A stretch of DNA of 64,000 nt from Sandaracinobacteroides sayramensis (GTDB lineage Bacteria > Pseudomonadota > Alphaproteobacteria > Sphingomonadales > Sphingomonadaceae): contig NZ_JAKLSQ010000023.1 of NCBI RefSeq assembly GCF_022014495.1, positions 12,722 through 76,721 of the forward strand. Direction: 5' to 3'. The number at the start of each line of letters is the position of its first letter. Position 1 is the first letter of the stretch. The notes under the pieces were generated by a model. That model was given only the letters and a program-made list of their open reading frames with translations. It was not told where the DNA came from and searched no databases. The position numbers and the translations under genes are program-made. Positions 42,931 to 52,246 of the stretch are shown piece after piece.

Positions 42931-43931
42931 GGTAGTTTCTCCAAAAGTCGATCCGCAGCCATGGCGACACGCTCGTCGCGATGATCCCGGAATTGTGCGT
43001 ACAAGGACAGGACGTCCACGGTGTTTGTGTCGGACAAGGCGGCTGGATCGTAGGACCACGTCTCGATGATGCAGTCGGCTTCTTCGCGGTCAGTTTCAAC
43101 AAGGTCAGCCGCCTGCGAAATCGCTTTCCAGTCGCTGGCGGCGACGGCGAAAGTGTCGATACGGGGGCTAGCCAGCTCCGTGAGGTGGGATAGCGCCGTT
43201 TCCCCTGCCAACTTCAGGTGTGCGCTGAAGGCGCTCCCACGCACGAATTTCATGGAACGAACCGGACTGCGGAGATGTGGTGTCGCTTCCTCCAGGAGGC
43301 GTCGCCCTTCCGCCTTGAAGCTAATGTGCCTCTCTTTCCCATGTCTGACGGTTTCAGCGAGACGGGCGGCCACCAGGTCATCGAACGCTCGGCCGATTGA
43401 CATTGCCGAATAATGCAGCCGTTCGGCTAAGGCGGACGGCGTTGCCAAATTCCTGTCGAGATGCAGAATGTGATGGAAAAGAACCGTTTGAGCAGCGGGC
43501 GATAGTCCTGCCACTTGCCGGCGGCGTGGGGCACGAAAATGTTCGCGTAGGTCGATCGCCAAATCCGGGATGTAAAGCTGGTTGCCAGGAACTATGAAGG
43601 GGACACCTTGACCGATTAGCCGCGCCCTGTTGTGCGCGGTAATGCTCATGGTCGCGAAAACCACCGTGGCGTCGGTGACATTGCGGATGATGTCGATGTG
43701 CTTAGCGATATCTGCCGGTGTACCTGTATCTCCGAGCTTGGCAGCGATGATGCAGTGGTGCCCGAGAATATATGTTTCATAAAGCCTGTAAGCTCGCCCG
43801 ACAAACGACGGCAAGCTGCGCGTACCCTCGAATGCACGAACAACGATGCGAGCATGAAGCAGTTCTTCCAGATAGCGCTCCAGCGCTTCCAGAAACTGCG
43901 AATCACTTATATCGAGATCTTTTCCTAACAT
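42924..43931 (-). CDS. Winged-helix regulator, AbiEi/MarR-like, first gene of the operon
   Basis: About 335 residues from the ATG at 43931; one 18 bases upstream is also possible. The N-terminal 170 or so residues were not recognised (LGKDLDISDSQFLEALERYL, ATVVFATMSITAHNRARLIG). ATPSALAERLHYSAMSIGRA with DDLVAARLAETVRHGKERHI is a winged helix-turn-helix. With the AbiEii-like gene following, it resembles an AbiE-type antitoxin-regulator, but it is longer than usual. A dyad at 43932-43962 covers its start region. Confidence 0.7.
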   Translation of the reverse strand: MLGKDLDISDSQFLEALERYLEELLHARIVVRAFEGTRSLPSFVGRAYRLYETYILGHHCIIAAKLGDTGTPADIAKHIDIIRNVTDATVVFATMSITAHNRARLIGQGVPFIVPGNQLYIPDLAIDLREHFRAPRRRQVAGLSPAAQTVLFHHILHLDRNLATPSALAERLHYSAMSIGRAFDDLVAARLAETVRHGKERHISFKAEGRRLLEEATPHLRSPVRSMKFVRGSAFSAHLKLAGETALSHLTELASPRIDTFAVAASDWKAISQAADLVETDREEADCIIETWSYDPAALSDTNTVDVLSLYAQFRDHRDERVAMAADRLLEKLPW

Positions 43932-43962
43932 GGTAACGCACACTAACATTGATGACGTTACC
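43932..43962 (-). promoter_or_regulatory. Operator-like dyad at the start of the four-gene operon
   Basis: GGTAACG at 43932-43938 and its complement CGTTACC at 43956-43962, separated by 17 bases, lie directly before the first gene. This fits binding of the operon's own winged-helix protein. Confidence 0.5.
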
Positions 43963-43989
43963 GTTCAATGTCGCCGTTATCGTATCTTC

Positions 43990-44211
43990 TTATCCTCTGC
44001 CCCTTCGAGCCTTCGCGAAGCCACGGTCCGTGGCAATGAAACGCTCCAGCATCGGCACGATAAGCCGGACGGGATCAGCAGCGGGCTGGCCACTTTCGCG
44101 GGCCAGCACCTCTGCATAGGCGATCAGATCACGGTGGAGCGTGCCCGGCAGTTCAACCGTCACTTTGACGGGTTTGTCTTCAACGACTGGGCCGAGTTTC
44201 AGCTTTGTCAT
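43990..44211 (-). CDS. DUF2274 protein at the end of trb operon 2
   Basis: 73 residues: MTKLKLGPVVEDKPVKVTVE and AVPMLERFIATDRGFAKARR-type end (VRLIVPMLERFIATDRGFAK). It is a clear counterpart of 9379-9633 and sits two bases after trbI. Only 58 bases separate its stop from the start of the four-gene operon, so read-through from the trb promoter is possible. Confidence 0.88.
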   Translation of the reverse strand: MTKLKLGPVVEDKPVKVTVELPGTLHRDLIAYAEVLARESGQPAADPVRLIVPMLERFIATDRGFAKARRGRG

Positions 44212-44213
44212 GG

Positions 44214-45347
44214 TCAGTTCCTATAGGGTTCGAGTACCAGGTCGCGGGTGACGATGACCCTGACGGGATAGCCCGGTCGGACGGTCAAGGTCGGCGCGAC
44301 CTGCAACTGACGCTGGACGATTTGCTGCCCGGCCTGATTGATGGTGTCCTGTGCGCCGTCGCGGATGGCGCGGATCAGACGGTCTTCGTCGTCGGTCGCC
44401 AGTTCCGTGCCAATGCCGAGCAGCGTGGACAGGCCCGCTGCTTTCATCAGATCCCACCAGTGGTAATCGACGCCATCCTCCAGACCGGCATAGCCGGAAG
44501 CGTCCGCGCCGGGCTGGCGCTCCAGCACGATCGAGCGGCCATTGGGCAGGATCAGGCGGTTCCAGACCAGCAGCACACGGCGCTGGCCGAACTGCACACC
44601 GGCGTCATACTGGCCGATGATGCGCGTTCCCTGCGGGATCAGGAGCAGCGCGCCGGTCGGGCTATCATAGACATTTTCCGTGACCTGCGCGGTGATCTGG
44701 CCAGGCAGATCCGAACGGATGCCGGTAATCATTGCAGCCGGGATCACGGCCCCTGCCTGAAGGATATAGGGCGACACTGGCACCATGATCCGATCCATGG
44801 CAACGGTCTGGCGATCCACCGGACCATTCAGAAATGCCGTATGGCGGTCCTGCGTGGCGGGCTGATCGCCAAGGTCAAGACCCGCAAGGCCCGGCATATT
44901 GGAGCCAAGTGTCGTCGCTGATCGCTGCCCCGACTGGAAGAACACGGTGCTAAGACGTGCAGCTTCCTCTTCGGCAAGACGACGTTCCTCGGCGGGGTCT
45001 CGGGCTGGTGCTGCCATAACCGGCGGCGTAACGGGCTGCCCCCTGTTCTGGGCGTCGAGGATCGGGCCGCCGAGGTCGCCCGGCAAAGCTGGACCCAGGA
45101 CGGGGCCGGTATAATCGCCCGGCAGACCAGCTAGCCCGTCGGCTGTGGGGCGGTTCTCGGTGGAATAGAGTTCCTCGCCATTTCCACCCATGTCGCGGGT
45201 CTGGAGCGCATAGATCAGTGCGCCGCCAATGCCGAGGAGCGCGACAGCTCCAACGCCAGCCAGCATCTTGCGTGACAGGCGGGTGACGCGCGGCGGCTCG
45301 GCGCGCAGGCGCATAGGAGGCGCGTTGGTGGTGGTCTCGTCGCTCAT
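44214..45347 (-). CDS. trbI: TrbI, copy 2
   Basis: 377 residues, a little shorter than copy 1 mainly in the N-terminal lead and the proline-rich linker (QPVTPPVMAAPARDPAEERR). The VirB10 beta domain is complete (ILQAGAVIPAAMITGIRSDL, LLIPQGTRIIGQYDAGVQFG). It overlaps trbG by four bases. Sequence differences from copy 1 are spread along the gene, as expected of orthologues rather than a recent duplicate. Confidence 0.95.
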   Translation of the reverse strand: MSDETTTNAPPMRLRAEPPRVTRLSRKMLAGVGAVALLGIGGALIYALQTRDMGGNGEELYSTENRPTADGLAGLPGDYTGPVLGPALPGDLGGPILDAQNRGQPVTPPVMAAPARDPAEERRLAEEEAARLSTVFFQSGQRSATTLGSNMPGLAGLDLGDQPATQDRHTAFLNGPVDRQTVAMDRIMVPVSPYILQAGAVIPAAMITGIRSDLPGQITAQVTENVYDSPTGALLLIPQGTRIIGQYDAGVQFGQRRVLLVWNRLILPNGRSIVLERQPGADASGYAGLEDGVDYHWWDLMKAAGLSTLLGIGTELATDDEDRLIRAIRDGAQDTINQAGQQIVQRQLQVAPTLTVRPGYPVRVIVTRDLVLEPYRN

Positions 45348-46357
45348 GACGGATTCTCCCCGGTTTTTGCGGGCTGGGCTGCCTGCCTTTGTTCAACGCG
45401 GACGATCCTGACGGTTTGCTGGCGATCACCGCTGCCAAGGCGCAGTTCGGCAGCACCGAACAGGCGATCCACGATCAGGATGTTCTGGTGAATGCGGCTG
45501 TTGACGATCTGCGTTTCGCCCTCGGAGCCTATGACGAAGATCGGCGGCATCTCGCCCTGCACAATGCCGCGCGGGAAGACGACATAGACACGGCGGCCGT
45601 CGTCGAAGACGGAGATGGGGCGCCACGGTGGCGTGTCTCCAGTCAGTCCGTAGCGATAGTTGCGGGCCGTCTCGACAGGGATGATGGGGGCTGCCGGAAC
45701 GGTCACGCGCTGACCGGCAGGTAGCGCGGGATAGGCCCAGGCCACAGCGGGCATATAGAGCGCCGCGCGGGCGCGAAGCTCAATGAGATAGACGCGGCGA
45801 TCCGTGCTGATGACAAGATTGGTGGAAATATCCTCACGGGTCGGTTTGACGAGGATATGGACGCGGCGGCTTGTACCCGATCCACTTTCTGTATCGCCAA
45901 TGATCCATCGGGCGGTGTCGCCTGCTGCAATCGGTCCCGCGCCGGTCAGGCTTTCGCCGGGTTCAAGCGCGATTGTCGTGATCTGCCCCGGTGCGGCATA
46001 GACCTGAAACAGCGCCCCTTCCGACCAGGGGTAGATCTGGATGGCGTTGTAGTAGCCCTCACGCCGTGGTTCGACACGGGCGGCGGCATTGGCGTTCTCG
46101 ACGCGGCCAGTCGGTGTCGCTGCAACGGTCCCGCCGCGCGCCACAGTCCATGCCGGCGGCGTGTGCAAAGGCCGGGGGCGGTCATCGGTAAGGGCTGCCG
46201 GCACCACGGGCAACGCGGGTACATCGGCATCATAGCTGAACTGCGGGGTGCGGTTGGTGGCGCAACCGGCCAGCATGGTCGCTGACAGCAACAAAGCCGC
46301 CAAAGCGGGTTTACGGAAAACCGGCAAGCCGGAATCACGGACTATATTGCGGGTCAT
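45344..46357 (-). CDS. trbG: TrbG, copy 2
   Basis: About 337 residues from the ATG at 46357, which gives a four-base overlap with trbF; a start at 46378 is also open. The lipobox is ALLLSATMLAGC (Cys near 32), after a longer lead than in copy 1. CagX/VirB9 features match (SEGALFQVYAAPGQITTIAL, RRVYVVFPRGIVQGEMPPIF). It ends with an extra tail (VEQRQAAQPAKTGENPS) not found in copy 1. Confidence 0.94.
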   Translation of the reverse strand: MTRNIVRDSGLPVFRKPALAALLLSATMLAGCATNRTPQFSYDADVPALPVVPAALTDDRPRPLHTPPAWTVARGGTVAATPTGRVENANAAARVEPRREGYYNAIQIYPWSEGALFQVYAAPGQITTIALEPGESLTGAGPIAAGDTARWIIGDTESGSGTSRRVHILVKPTREDISTNLVISTDRRVYLIELRARAALYMPAVAWAYPALPAGQRVTVPAAPIIPVETARNYRYGLTGDTPPWRPISVFDDGRRVYVVFPRGIVQGEMPPIFVIGSEGETQIVNSRIHQNILIVDRLFGAAELRLGSGDRQQTVRIVRVEQRQAAQPAKTGENPS

Positions 46358-47043
46358 TGGCTCATCTCCCGCGACCATGAAATCGCATTGACGTAGATGC
46401 CGAGCGGATTGGCACGCAGACGTTCAGCATCGCGCGGCGTCTGGATCACGATGGTCAGGATCGCCGTCCAGCGTTCGGTGGTGGAGAGCTGGCCGTTTTC
46501 GTAATGGCGCTCCGTCCAGGCGACACGGAAGCTGTCATTCGAGGCGCGGATCACCGACGACACCTCGACCGCAATTTGCTGCCTGCCGACCTTGGTGAAA
46601 GGGTCATTGGCACGGGCATAATCATTGAGAGTTGCCGCACCCCGATCCGTGGTGAACTCATAGGCACGCAGCCAGTTCTGCCGCACGATGATGGCGTCAG
46701 ACGGGATCGAGCGCGTCTGCTCGATGAAGCGGCCAAGATGGAAGGCAATCTGCGGATCGGTCGGGCGATAGTCAGCCACGGCGGGCGCAACGGCCTGCGA
46801 CTGGCCGAGATTATCGACTTGCACCACCCAGGGCACGACCGTCCCGCGCGCCGATTGCCAGACAAGGGCGGCGGCGAAACCAGCCGAGAGGATCAGCGAG
46901 CCGAAGGCCATGATGCGCCAGTTCTTTGCCTGCACGCGGGCCGAACCGATACGTTCGTCCCATGCCTGGGCAGCTTTCTGATAGGGCGTCTCGGGTTCGG
47001 GCGATTTGCCGTAATGGGCAGATGGACGTTTGAAGATGTTCAT
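46354..47043 (-). CDS. trbF: TrbF, copy 2
   Basis: 229 residues, the same length as copy 1. MNIFKRPSAHYGKSPEPETP, then the membrane helix LMAFG-type segment (IMAFGSLILSAGFAAALVW) and the VirB8-like domain. Differences from copy 1 are conservative. It overlaps trbG and trbL by four bases each. Confidence 0.95.
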   Translation of the reverse strand: MNIFKRPSAHYGKSPEPETPYQKAAQAWDERIGSARVQAKNWRIMAFGSLILSAGFAAALVWQSARGTVVPWVVQVDNLGQSQAVAPAVADYRPTDPQIAFHLGRFIEQTRSIPSDAIIVRQNWLRAYEFTTDRGAATLNDYARANDPFTKVGRQQIAVEVSSVIRASNDSFRVAWTERHYENGQLSTTERWTAILTIVIQTPRDAERLRANPLGIYVNAISWSREMSQ

Positions 47044-48407
47044 GAGCGGTCACTTTCAGAAAGATTGATGGAGGAGCCGCCGCCATGGCTGTCGCCGGAG
47101 CGCACGGCATGGGCGGCCATCGACGTGCCGTGGCTGAGTGTCTGTTTGCGCTGCATCTGCCTTGCCCATGCCGGAGAGCCGCCAGCCTGTGCGGCGGGTG
47201 ACGCCGCCGCGCTTGCTGCCTCGCCCGCACCTCCGACTGTTCCAGCCGTGGAAGAGCCGCCACTGACGCCGAAACCGGCGCGCGCTCCATCAGAAAAGCT
47301 GGACTTGATGCTTTCGGAGGCTTTGGAAGCCGCGCGCTTCAGGGGCGATGCGGCGGCGGAGCCTGCCGCACGGGCAACACCGCCCAGACCGGAGGCGACA
47401 CCGGCAGCGCCGGACTGGCCAAGTGAACCGACACTGTAGGCGGCGCTCACCGCACCTGCGGCGGCGGCACCACCCCGAACGGCAGCCGCTCCACCAGAGA
47501 GCGCAGCGGCTCCTCCCTTCGCGGCCATCCCTGTGGCGGCACCCCCGGCAAGCATCATGCCGCCTGCGGCAAGGCCGGTTCCAACGGCGGCACCTGCGCC
47601 AAGCTGCGGGCCGCCGGAAACGAGACCGGAAGCGATGCCGGGACCGAATATGCCGAGGCCGAGAAGGGAAAGGGCCGCCAGCACGATTGCCATGGCATCG
47701 TCGATGGTCGGCGTCACGCCGCCGAAGCCTGCCGTGAACTGTGAAAACAGCGTCGAGCCGATACCGATGATGACGGCCAGAACCAGCACCTTGATGCCGG
47801 AGGACACGACATTGCCGAGAACGCGCTCGGCCATGAAGGCGGTCTTGCCGAACAGGCCGAAGGGGATCAGCACAAAACCGGCCAGCGTGGTCAGCTTGAA
47901 CTCGATCAGCGTGACGAAGAGCTGCACGGCGAGAATGAAGAAGGCGAGCAGCACCAGCACCCAGGCGAACATCAGGCAGGCGATCTGGATGAAGTTCTCG
48001 AAGAACGACCAGTAGCCCATCATGTCGGAGATGGATTCGAGCAGCGGGCGACCGGCATCAAGGCCGGTCTGCGCCACCTTGCCGGGCCGCAGCAGATCGG
48101 CGGCGGAAAAGCCGGTGCCCGACCCCTTGAGGCCCAGACCCGCAAAGCTGTCGAAGATGATCTGCGCGAGATTGTTCCAGTTGCCGATCAGATAGGCGAA
48201 GACGCCCACGAACAGCGTTTTCTTGACCAGCCGGGCGATGATGTCGTCATCTGCACCCCAGGACCAGAATAATGCCGCCAGCGTCACGTCGATGACGATC
48301 AGCGTGGTGGCGATGAAGGCGACTTCACCTCCAAGCAGACCGAAGCCACTGTCGATGTAGCTGGTGAAGACTCCCAGGAAATTGTCGATGACGCCGGTGC
48401 CGCCCAT
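47040..48407 (-). CDS. trbL: TrbL, copy 2
   Basis: 455 residues. The membrane half is nearly the same as in copy 1 (GFGLLGGEVAFIATTLIVID, LIEFKLTTLAGFVLIPFG). The Gly/Ala-rich tail varies more (AAALSGGAAAVRGGAAAAGA), with small insertions. This tail probably evolves freely. Confidence 0.95.
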   Translation of the reverse strand: MGGTGVIDNFLGVFTSYIDSGFGLLGGEVAFIATTLIVIDVTLAALFWSWGADDDIIARLVKKTLFVGVFAYLIGNWNNLAQIIFDSFAGLGLKGSGTGFSAADLLRPGKVAQTGLDAGRPLLESISDMMGYWSFFENFIQIACLMFAWVLVLLAFFILAVQLFVTLIEFKLTTLAGFVLIPFGLFGKTAFMAERVLGNVVSSGIKVLVLAVIIGIGSTLFSQFTAGFGGVTPTIDDAMAIVLAALSLLGLGIFGPGIASGLVSGGPQLGAGAAVGTGLAAGGMMLAGGAATGMAAKGGAAALSGGAAAVRGGAAAAGAVSAAYSVGSLGQSGAAGVASGLGGVARAAGSAAASPLKRAASKASESIKSSFSDGARAGFGVSGGSSTAGTVGGAGEAASAAASPAAQAGGSPAWARQMQRKQTLSHGTSMAAHAVRSGDSHGGGSSINLSESDRS

Positions 48408-48410
48408 GGT

Positions 48411-48698
48411 TCACTCTCCCCCGTTCTGATGCGGGGCGGCGGGCACCGGCGTCCGGCCGAGGAACCGGTCACGGTTCTCGGCCCAGGTGGCGAGGCAGCC
48501 GGGATCGTTCACGGCGGCCTCGCCTAACTGCTGGCAACGGCGCAGGCTCTGGCGCAGCGGATCGGCAGAGGGCTGAAGCGATGGAGCCGGACGGTTCTGC
48601 GCCGGTTCATCCTCGCGGGTCATTTCGATCACCGTGGCGGTGATGGCGATAGCCACGAATATGATCGCGCCCAGCCGTGCCAGCATCTTGCCGTCCAT
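48411..48698 (-). CDS. trbK: TrbK-type small membrane protein, copy 2
   Basis: 95 residues beginning MDGKMLARLGAIIFVAIAIT, which fixes the start of copy 1 by comparison. The Cys pair is kept (LRRCQQLGEAAVNDPGCLAT). If it is an exclusion protein, two related but different versions would be expressed in one cell. Confidence 0.87.
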   Translation of the reverse strand: MDGKMLARLGAIIFVAIAITATVIEMTREDEPAQNRPAPSLQPSADPLRQSLRRCQQLGEAAVNDPGCLATWAENRDRFLGRTPVPAAPHQNGGE

Positions 48699-48718
48699 GT
48701 CGCGCTCCTCCTGTCCGG

Positions 48719-49501
48719 TCAGTTGTTGCCGTTGCCGAACATCCGGGCATTGCCGGGCTGGTAGCCCGATCCCGGTGTCAGGAAGCGCTCGCGCTGCACG
48801 CGGCCCTGTTCGGCGGCGGTGGCACGCTCGGCCTCGATCAGCGCCTCGGACCGGCCATTGGCCGACATCAGCGCGATCAGGTCGGAAAGTTGCTGCGACT
48901 GGAGAGCAAGAAGCTGATTGCCCGCCTGCGTTGCCTGCAAGGCGCCGGTGGCATTCTGGCTTTGGCCGATCAAGGCCGACATTTCGGCGCGGTTGGTGTC
49001 GATATTGCCGACCACGCCGGCCTGCACGCGCATGGCATCCTGCAAACCGCCAACTGTGTTCTGCCAGCGCGAACGGGCATCTTCGACAAGCTGGGTGTCG
49101 GTGGCAGAGAGCGAGACATTGCCGTATTTCTGTTGGAACATCTGATCGACGTTCTGCACGTCGAAGGCGATGTTCTGCGCCTGGGCCAGAAGCTGCTGGG
49201 TGCGCTGGACGCTCTGCTGCAAGGTCTGGAGCGAGGAATATGGCAGGCTGGTCAGGTTACGCGCCTGATTGATGAGCATCTGCGCTTCGTTCTGAAGCGA
49301 GGTGATCTGGTGGTTGATCTGCTCCAGCGTGCGCGCGGCCGTGAGCAGGTTCTGCGCATAGTTGGTCGGGTCATAGACGATGCGGCCGAAACCGAACTGT
49401 GCGTGGGCCGGACTGGTCAGCATGGGCGAGAATGCAAGCGGCGCGGCGAGCAGTGTTGCCGCCATGAGCATGGCCCGGGAACGGGAAAAACGGATCGTCA
49501 T
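48719..49501 (-). CDS. trbJ: TrbJ, copy 2
   Basis: About 260 residues from the ATG at 49501. A signal peptide (RAMLMAATLLAAPLAFSPML, cleavage near AHAQ) is followed by YDPTNYAQNLLTAARTLEQI, a long coiled coil and the shared end LTPGSGYQPGNARMFGNGNN. Compared with copy 1, a few extra residues follow the signal (FGFGRIV). The trbE stop lies two bases upstream of the start. Confidence 0.93.
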   Translation of the reverse strand: MTIRFSRSRAMLMAATLLAAPLAFSPMLTSPAHAQFGFGRIVYDPTNYAQNLLTAARTLEQINHQITSLQNEAQMLINQARNLTSLPYSSLQTLQQSVQRTQQLLAQAQNIAFDVQNVDQMFQQKYGNVSLSATDTQLVEDARSRWQNTVGGLQDAMRVQAGVVGNIDTNRAEMSALIGQSQNATGALQATQAGNQLLALQSQQLSDLIALMSANGRSEALIEAERATAAEQGRVQRERFLTPGSGYQPGNARMFGNGNN

Positions 49502-49503
49502 GG

Positions 49504-51954
49504 TCAGGACTCCTTTTCGGTCTGGGGGATGAGATTGGTGAGATCGGGGATCAGCTCCGCCGCCCATTCGACGCCGCGATCGCGCAGCCAGGCGGCGAGG
49601 AAGCCCTCCTGCCCATGCTCGGCGACGAGATCTGCAATGCGGGTCTGATCGGTTTTGGATGATGCGGCGCAGAGCGCGAGGCCGACTTCGGACAGGCCCA
49701 GCTCGAACAGGCGGTTGCCGCGGCGCGACTGGCAGTAATAGTCCCGCTTGGGTGTCGCCCGCGCGAGGATCTCGATCTGCCGGTCATTGAGGCCGAACCG
49801 CCGATAGATCGCAGTGATCTGCGGCTCGATGGCCCGTTCATTCGGCAGAAGCAGCCGTGTCGGGCAGCTTTCGATGATGGCGGGCGCGATGTTGCTCCCG
49901 TCAATGTCCGAGAGCGACTGCGTGGCGAAGATAACGGAAGCGTTCTTCTTCCTGAGCGTCTTCAGCCATTCGCGGAGCTGGTTGGCGAACCCCTCATCAT
50001 CCAGCGCCAGCCAACCTTCGTCGATGATAAGCAGGGTTGGCCGACCATCGAGCCGGTCGCCGATCCGATGAAACAGATAGGCCAGCACAGCCGGCGCAGC
50101 TCCTGTGCCGACCAGTCCCTCGATCTCGAAGGCTTGCACATCGGCGTGGCCGAGGTGTTCGGCCTCGGCATCGAGCAACCGGCCATAGGCACCACCGATG
50201 CAATATGGTCGCAACGCCTGCTTCAGGTCATTCGATTGCAGCAGGACAGCAAGGCCGGTGATGGTGCGCTCGCCGACGGGTGCAGATGCCAGCGAGGTCA
50301 GCGCCGTCCAGATATGCTCCTTCACCTCCGGCGTGATGGTCATGCCCTCACGCATCAGGATCGCAGCGATCCAGTCAGCGGCCCATGACCGCTCATAAGC
50401 ATCACCAATTCGCGCTAGCGGTTGCAGGGAGACGGACACTGCCGATCCCTCGGTCAACCCGCCGCCGAGGTCATGCCAGTCGCCGCCCATGGCCAGCGCG
50501 GATGCGCGGATCGATCCCCCGAAATCGAAGGCGAAGATCTGGCTGCGTTCATAGCGGCGGAATTGCAGCGCCATCAGCGCCAGCAGCACGGACTTGCCCG
50601 CGCCGGTCGGGCCGACGACGAGGGTATGGCCCACGTCGCCGACATGAAGGGAAAGCCGGAACGGCGTCGAACCTTCGGTCTTGCCATACAGCAAGGGGGG
50701 CGCTCCGAGGTGTTCGTTCCGTTCCGGCCCCGCCCACACGGCCGATAGCGGGATCATGTGGGCAAGGTTGAGCGTCGAGATCGGTGGCTGACGGACATTG
50801 GCGTAGGCATGTCCGGGGATCGAGCCGAGCCAGGCATCGACGGCATTGACGGTTTCGGGCATGGCCGTGAAATCGCGGCCCTGAATGATCTTCTCGATCA
50901 GACGCAGCTTCTCGTCGGCAATCCGCGGATCAATGTCCCAGACGGTGACGGTCGCTGTGACATAGGCCATCCCGGCAACGTCAGCGCCGAGTTCCTGCAA
51001 GGCCATGTCGGCATCGAGCGCCTTGTTGGACGCATCGGTATCCACCAGCGCCGATTGTTCGTTGGTCATCACCTCCTTGAGGATCGCGGCGATGGATTTG
51101 CGCTTGGCAAACCACTGGCGGCGGATTTTGGTGAGGAGCTTCGTTGCATCCGTCTTGTCCATCAGAATGGCGCGGGTTGACCAGCGATACGGGAACGCGA
51201 GCCGGTTCATCTCGTCGAGCAGGCCAGGCGTAGTCGCGGTAGGAAAGCCGATGATGGTCAGGATGCGCAGATGCGCGTCACCAAGGCGCGGCTCCAGTCC
51301 GCCGGTCAGGGGCTGGTCGGCCAGCAGCGCATCGAGGTGCATGGGCACTTCGGGCACGCGGACGCGATGACGGTTGGTGGAGATGGAGGAATGGAGATAG
51401 GTCAGCGCACCGGTATCATCCAGCCAGCGGCATTCCGGCATGAAGCCGTCGAGCAGCGACAGCACGCGGTCGGTGCGGTCGATGAAGCCGCGCAGCAGCT
51501 CATGCGGATTGACACCAGATTGTTCGCGACCTTCATAGAGCCAGGTTTCGGCACGGGCGGCGTCTTCTGCAGGCGGCAGCCAGAGGAAAGTCAGGAAATA
51601 ACCGGACACGAAATGTGTGCCCGCTTCCTCGAACCCGGCCTTGCGCTCCGCATCGACCAGTGCGGAGGCCGCATCTGGAAACTTGCTGTCGGGATAGGTC
51701 GCGGCCTCGGAGCGTTGTGCCTCGACGAAGATCGACCAGCCCGAACCCAGACGGCGCACGGCGTTGTTGATGCGACCGGCGACCGCAACCAGTTCGGCAG
51801 CGACAGCAGAATCCAGATCCGGCCCGCGAAACTTCGCGGTCCTCTGGAAGCTGCCATCCTTGTTCAGCACAATGCCTGGGCCAACCAGCGCTGCCCATGG
51901 CAGATAGTCGGAAAGGCGAGCGGAGGTGCGGCGATATTCGGTGAGGTTCATCAT
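49504..51954 (-). CDS. trbE: TrbE, copy 2
   Basis: 816 residues from the first of two ATGs at 51954, the position that matches copy 1 (MMNLTEYRRTSARLSDYLPW). The open frame continues to 52137 but those 61 codons lie over trbD. Walker A GPTGAGKS and Walker B LLIIDEGWLALDDEGFANQL are present, so the enzyme should be active. It ends EKES, a few residues longer than copy 1. Confidence 0.97.
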   Translation of the reverse strand: MMNLTEYRRTSARLSDYLPWAALVGPGIVLNKDGSFQRTAKFRGPDLDSAVAAELVAVAGRINNAVRRLGSGWSIFVEAQRSEAATYPDSKFPDAASALVDAERKAGFEEAGTHFVSGYFLTFLWLPPAEDAARAETWLYEGREQSGVNPHELLRGFIDRTDRVLSLLDGFMPECRWLDDTGALTYLHSSISTNRHRVRVPEVPMHLDALLADQPLTGGLEPRLGDAHLRILTIIGFPTATTPGLLDEMNRLAFPYRWSTRAILMDKTDATKLLTKIRRQWFAKRKSIAAILKEVMTNEQSALVDTDASNKALDADMALQELGADVAGMAYVTATVTVWDIDPRIADEKLRLIEKIIQGRDFTAMPETVNAVDAWLGSIPGHAYANVRQPPISTLNLAHMIPLSAVWAGPERNEHLGAPPLLYGKTEGSTPFRLSLHVGDVGHTLVVGPTGAGKSVLLALMALQFRRYERSQIFAFDFGGSIRASALAMGGDWHDLGGGLTEGSAVSVSLQPLARIGDAYERSWAADWIAAILMREGMTITPEVKEHIWTALTSLASAPVGERTITGLAVLLQSNDLKQALRPYCIGGAYGRLLDAEAEHLGHADVQAFEIEGLVGTGAAPAVLAYLFHRIGDRLDGRPTLLIIDEGWLALDDEGFANQLREWLKTLRKKNASVIFATQSLSDIDGSNIAPAIIESCPTRLLLPNERAIEPQITAIYRRFGLNDRQIEILARATPKRDYYCQSRRGNRLFELGLSEVGLALCAASSKTDQTRIADLVAEHGQEGFLAAWLRDRGVEWAAELIPDLTNLIPQTEKES

Positions 51955-51964
51955 GCGCGCGCCC

Positions 51965-52246
51965 TCACACCGACAGATGACCGGGGATGCGCAGATGCCT
52001 GCGCCCGACCTCGACGAAGAGCGGGTCGCGTTTTGCTGCCCATACCGCGAGGAAATGACCGACCGCCCAGATGGCGATGCCAACCAGCCAGAGACGAAGG
52101 CCGAGGCCGACGGCCCCGGCCAGCGTGCCGTTGACAATGGCGATGGAGCGCGGTGCGCCGCCGAGCAGGATATGCTCGGTCAGCGCCCGATGGACCGGGA
52201 TCGAAAATCCCGGCACCGCGTCGAGCTGTTCGAGGCCGCCCGCCAT
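51965..52246 (-). CDS. trbD: TrbD, copy 2
   Basis: 93 residues, as in copy 1: MAGGLEQLDAVPGFSIPVHR, LTEHILLGGAPRSIAIVNGT and the end RRHLRIPGHLSV. The start overlaps the trbC stop by one base (TGATG), as in copy 1. Confidence 0.93.
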   Translation of the reverse strand: MAGGLEQLDAVPGFSIPVHRALTEHILLGGAPRSIAIVNGTLAGAVGLGLRLWLVGIAIWAVGHFLAVWAAKRDPLFVEVGRRHLRIPGHLSV

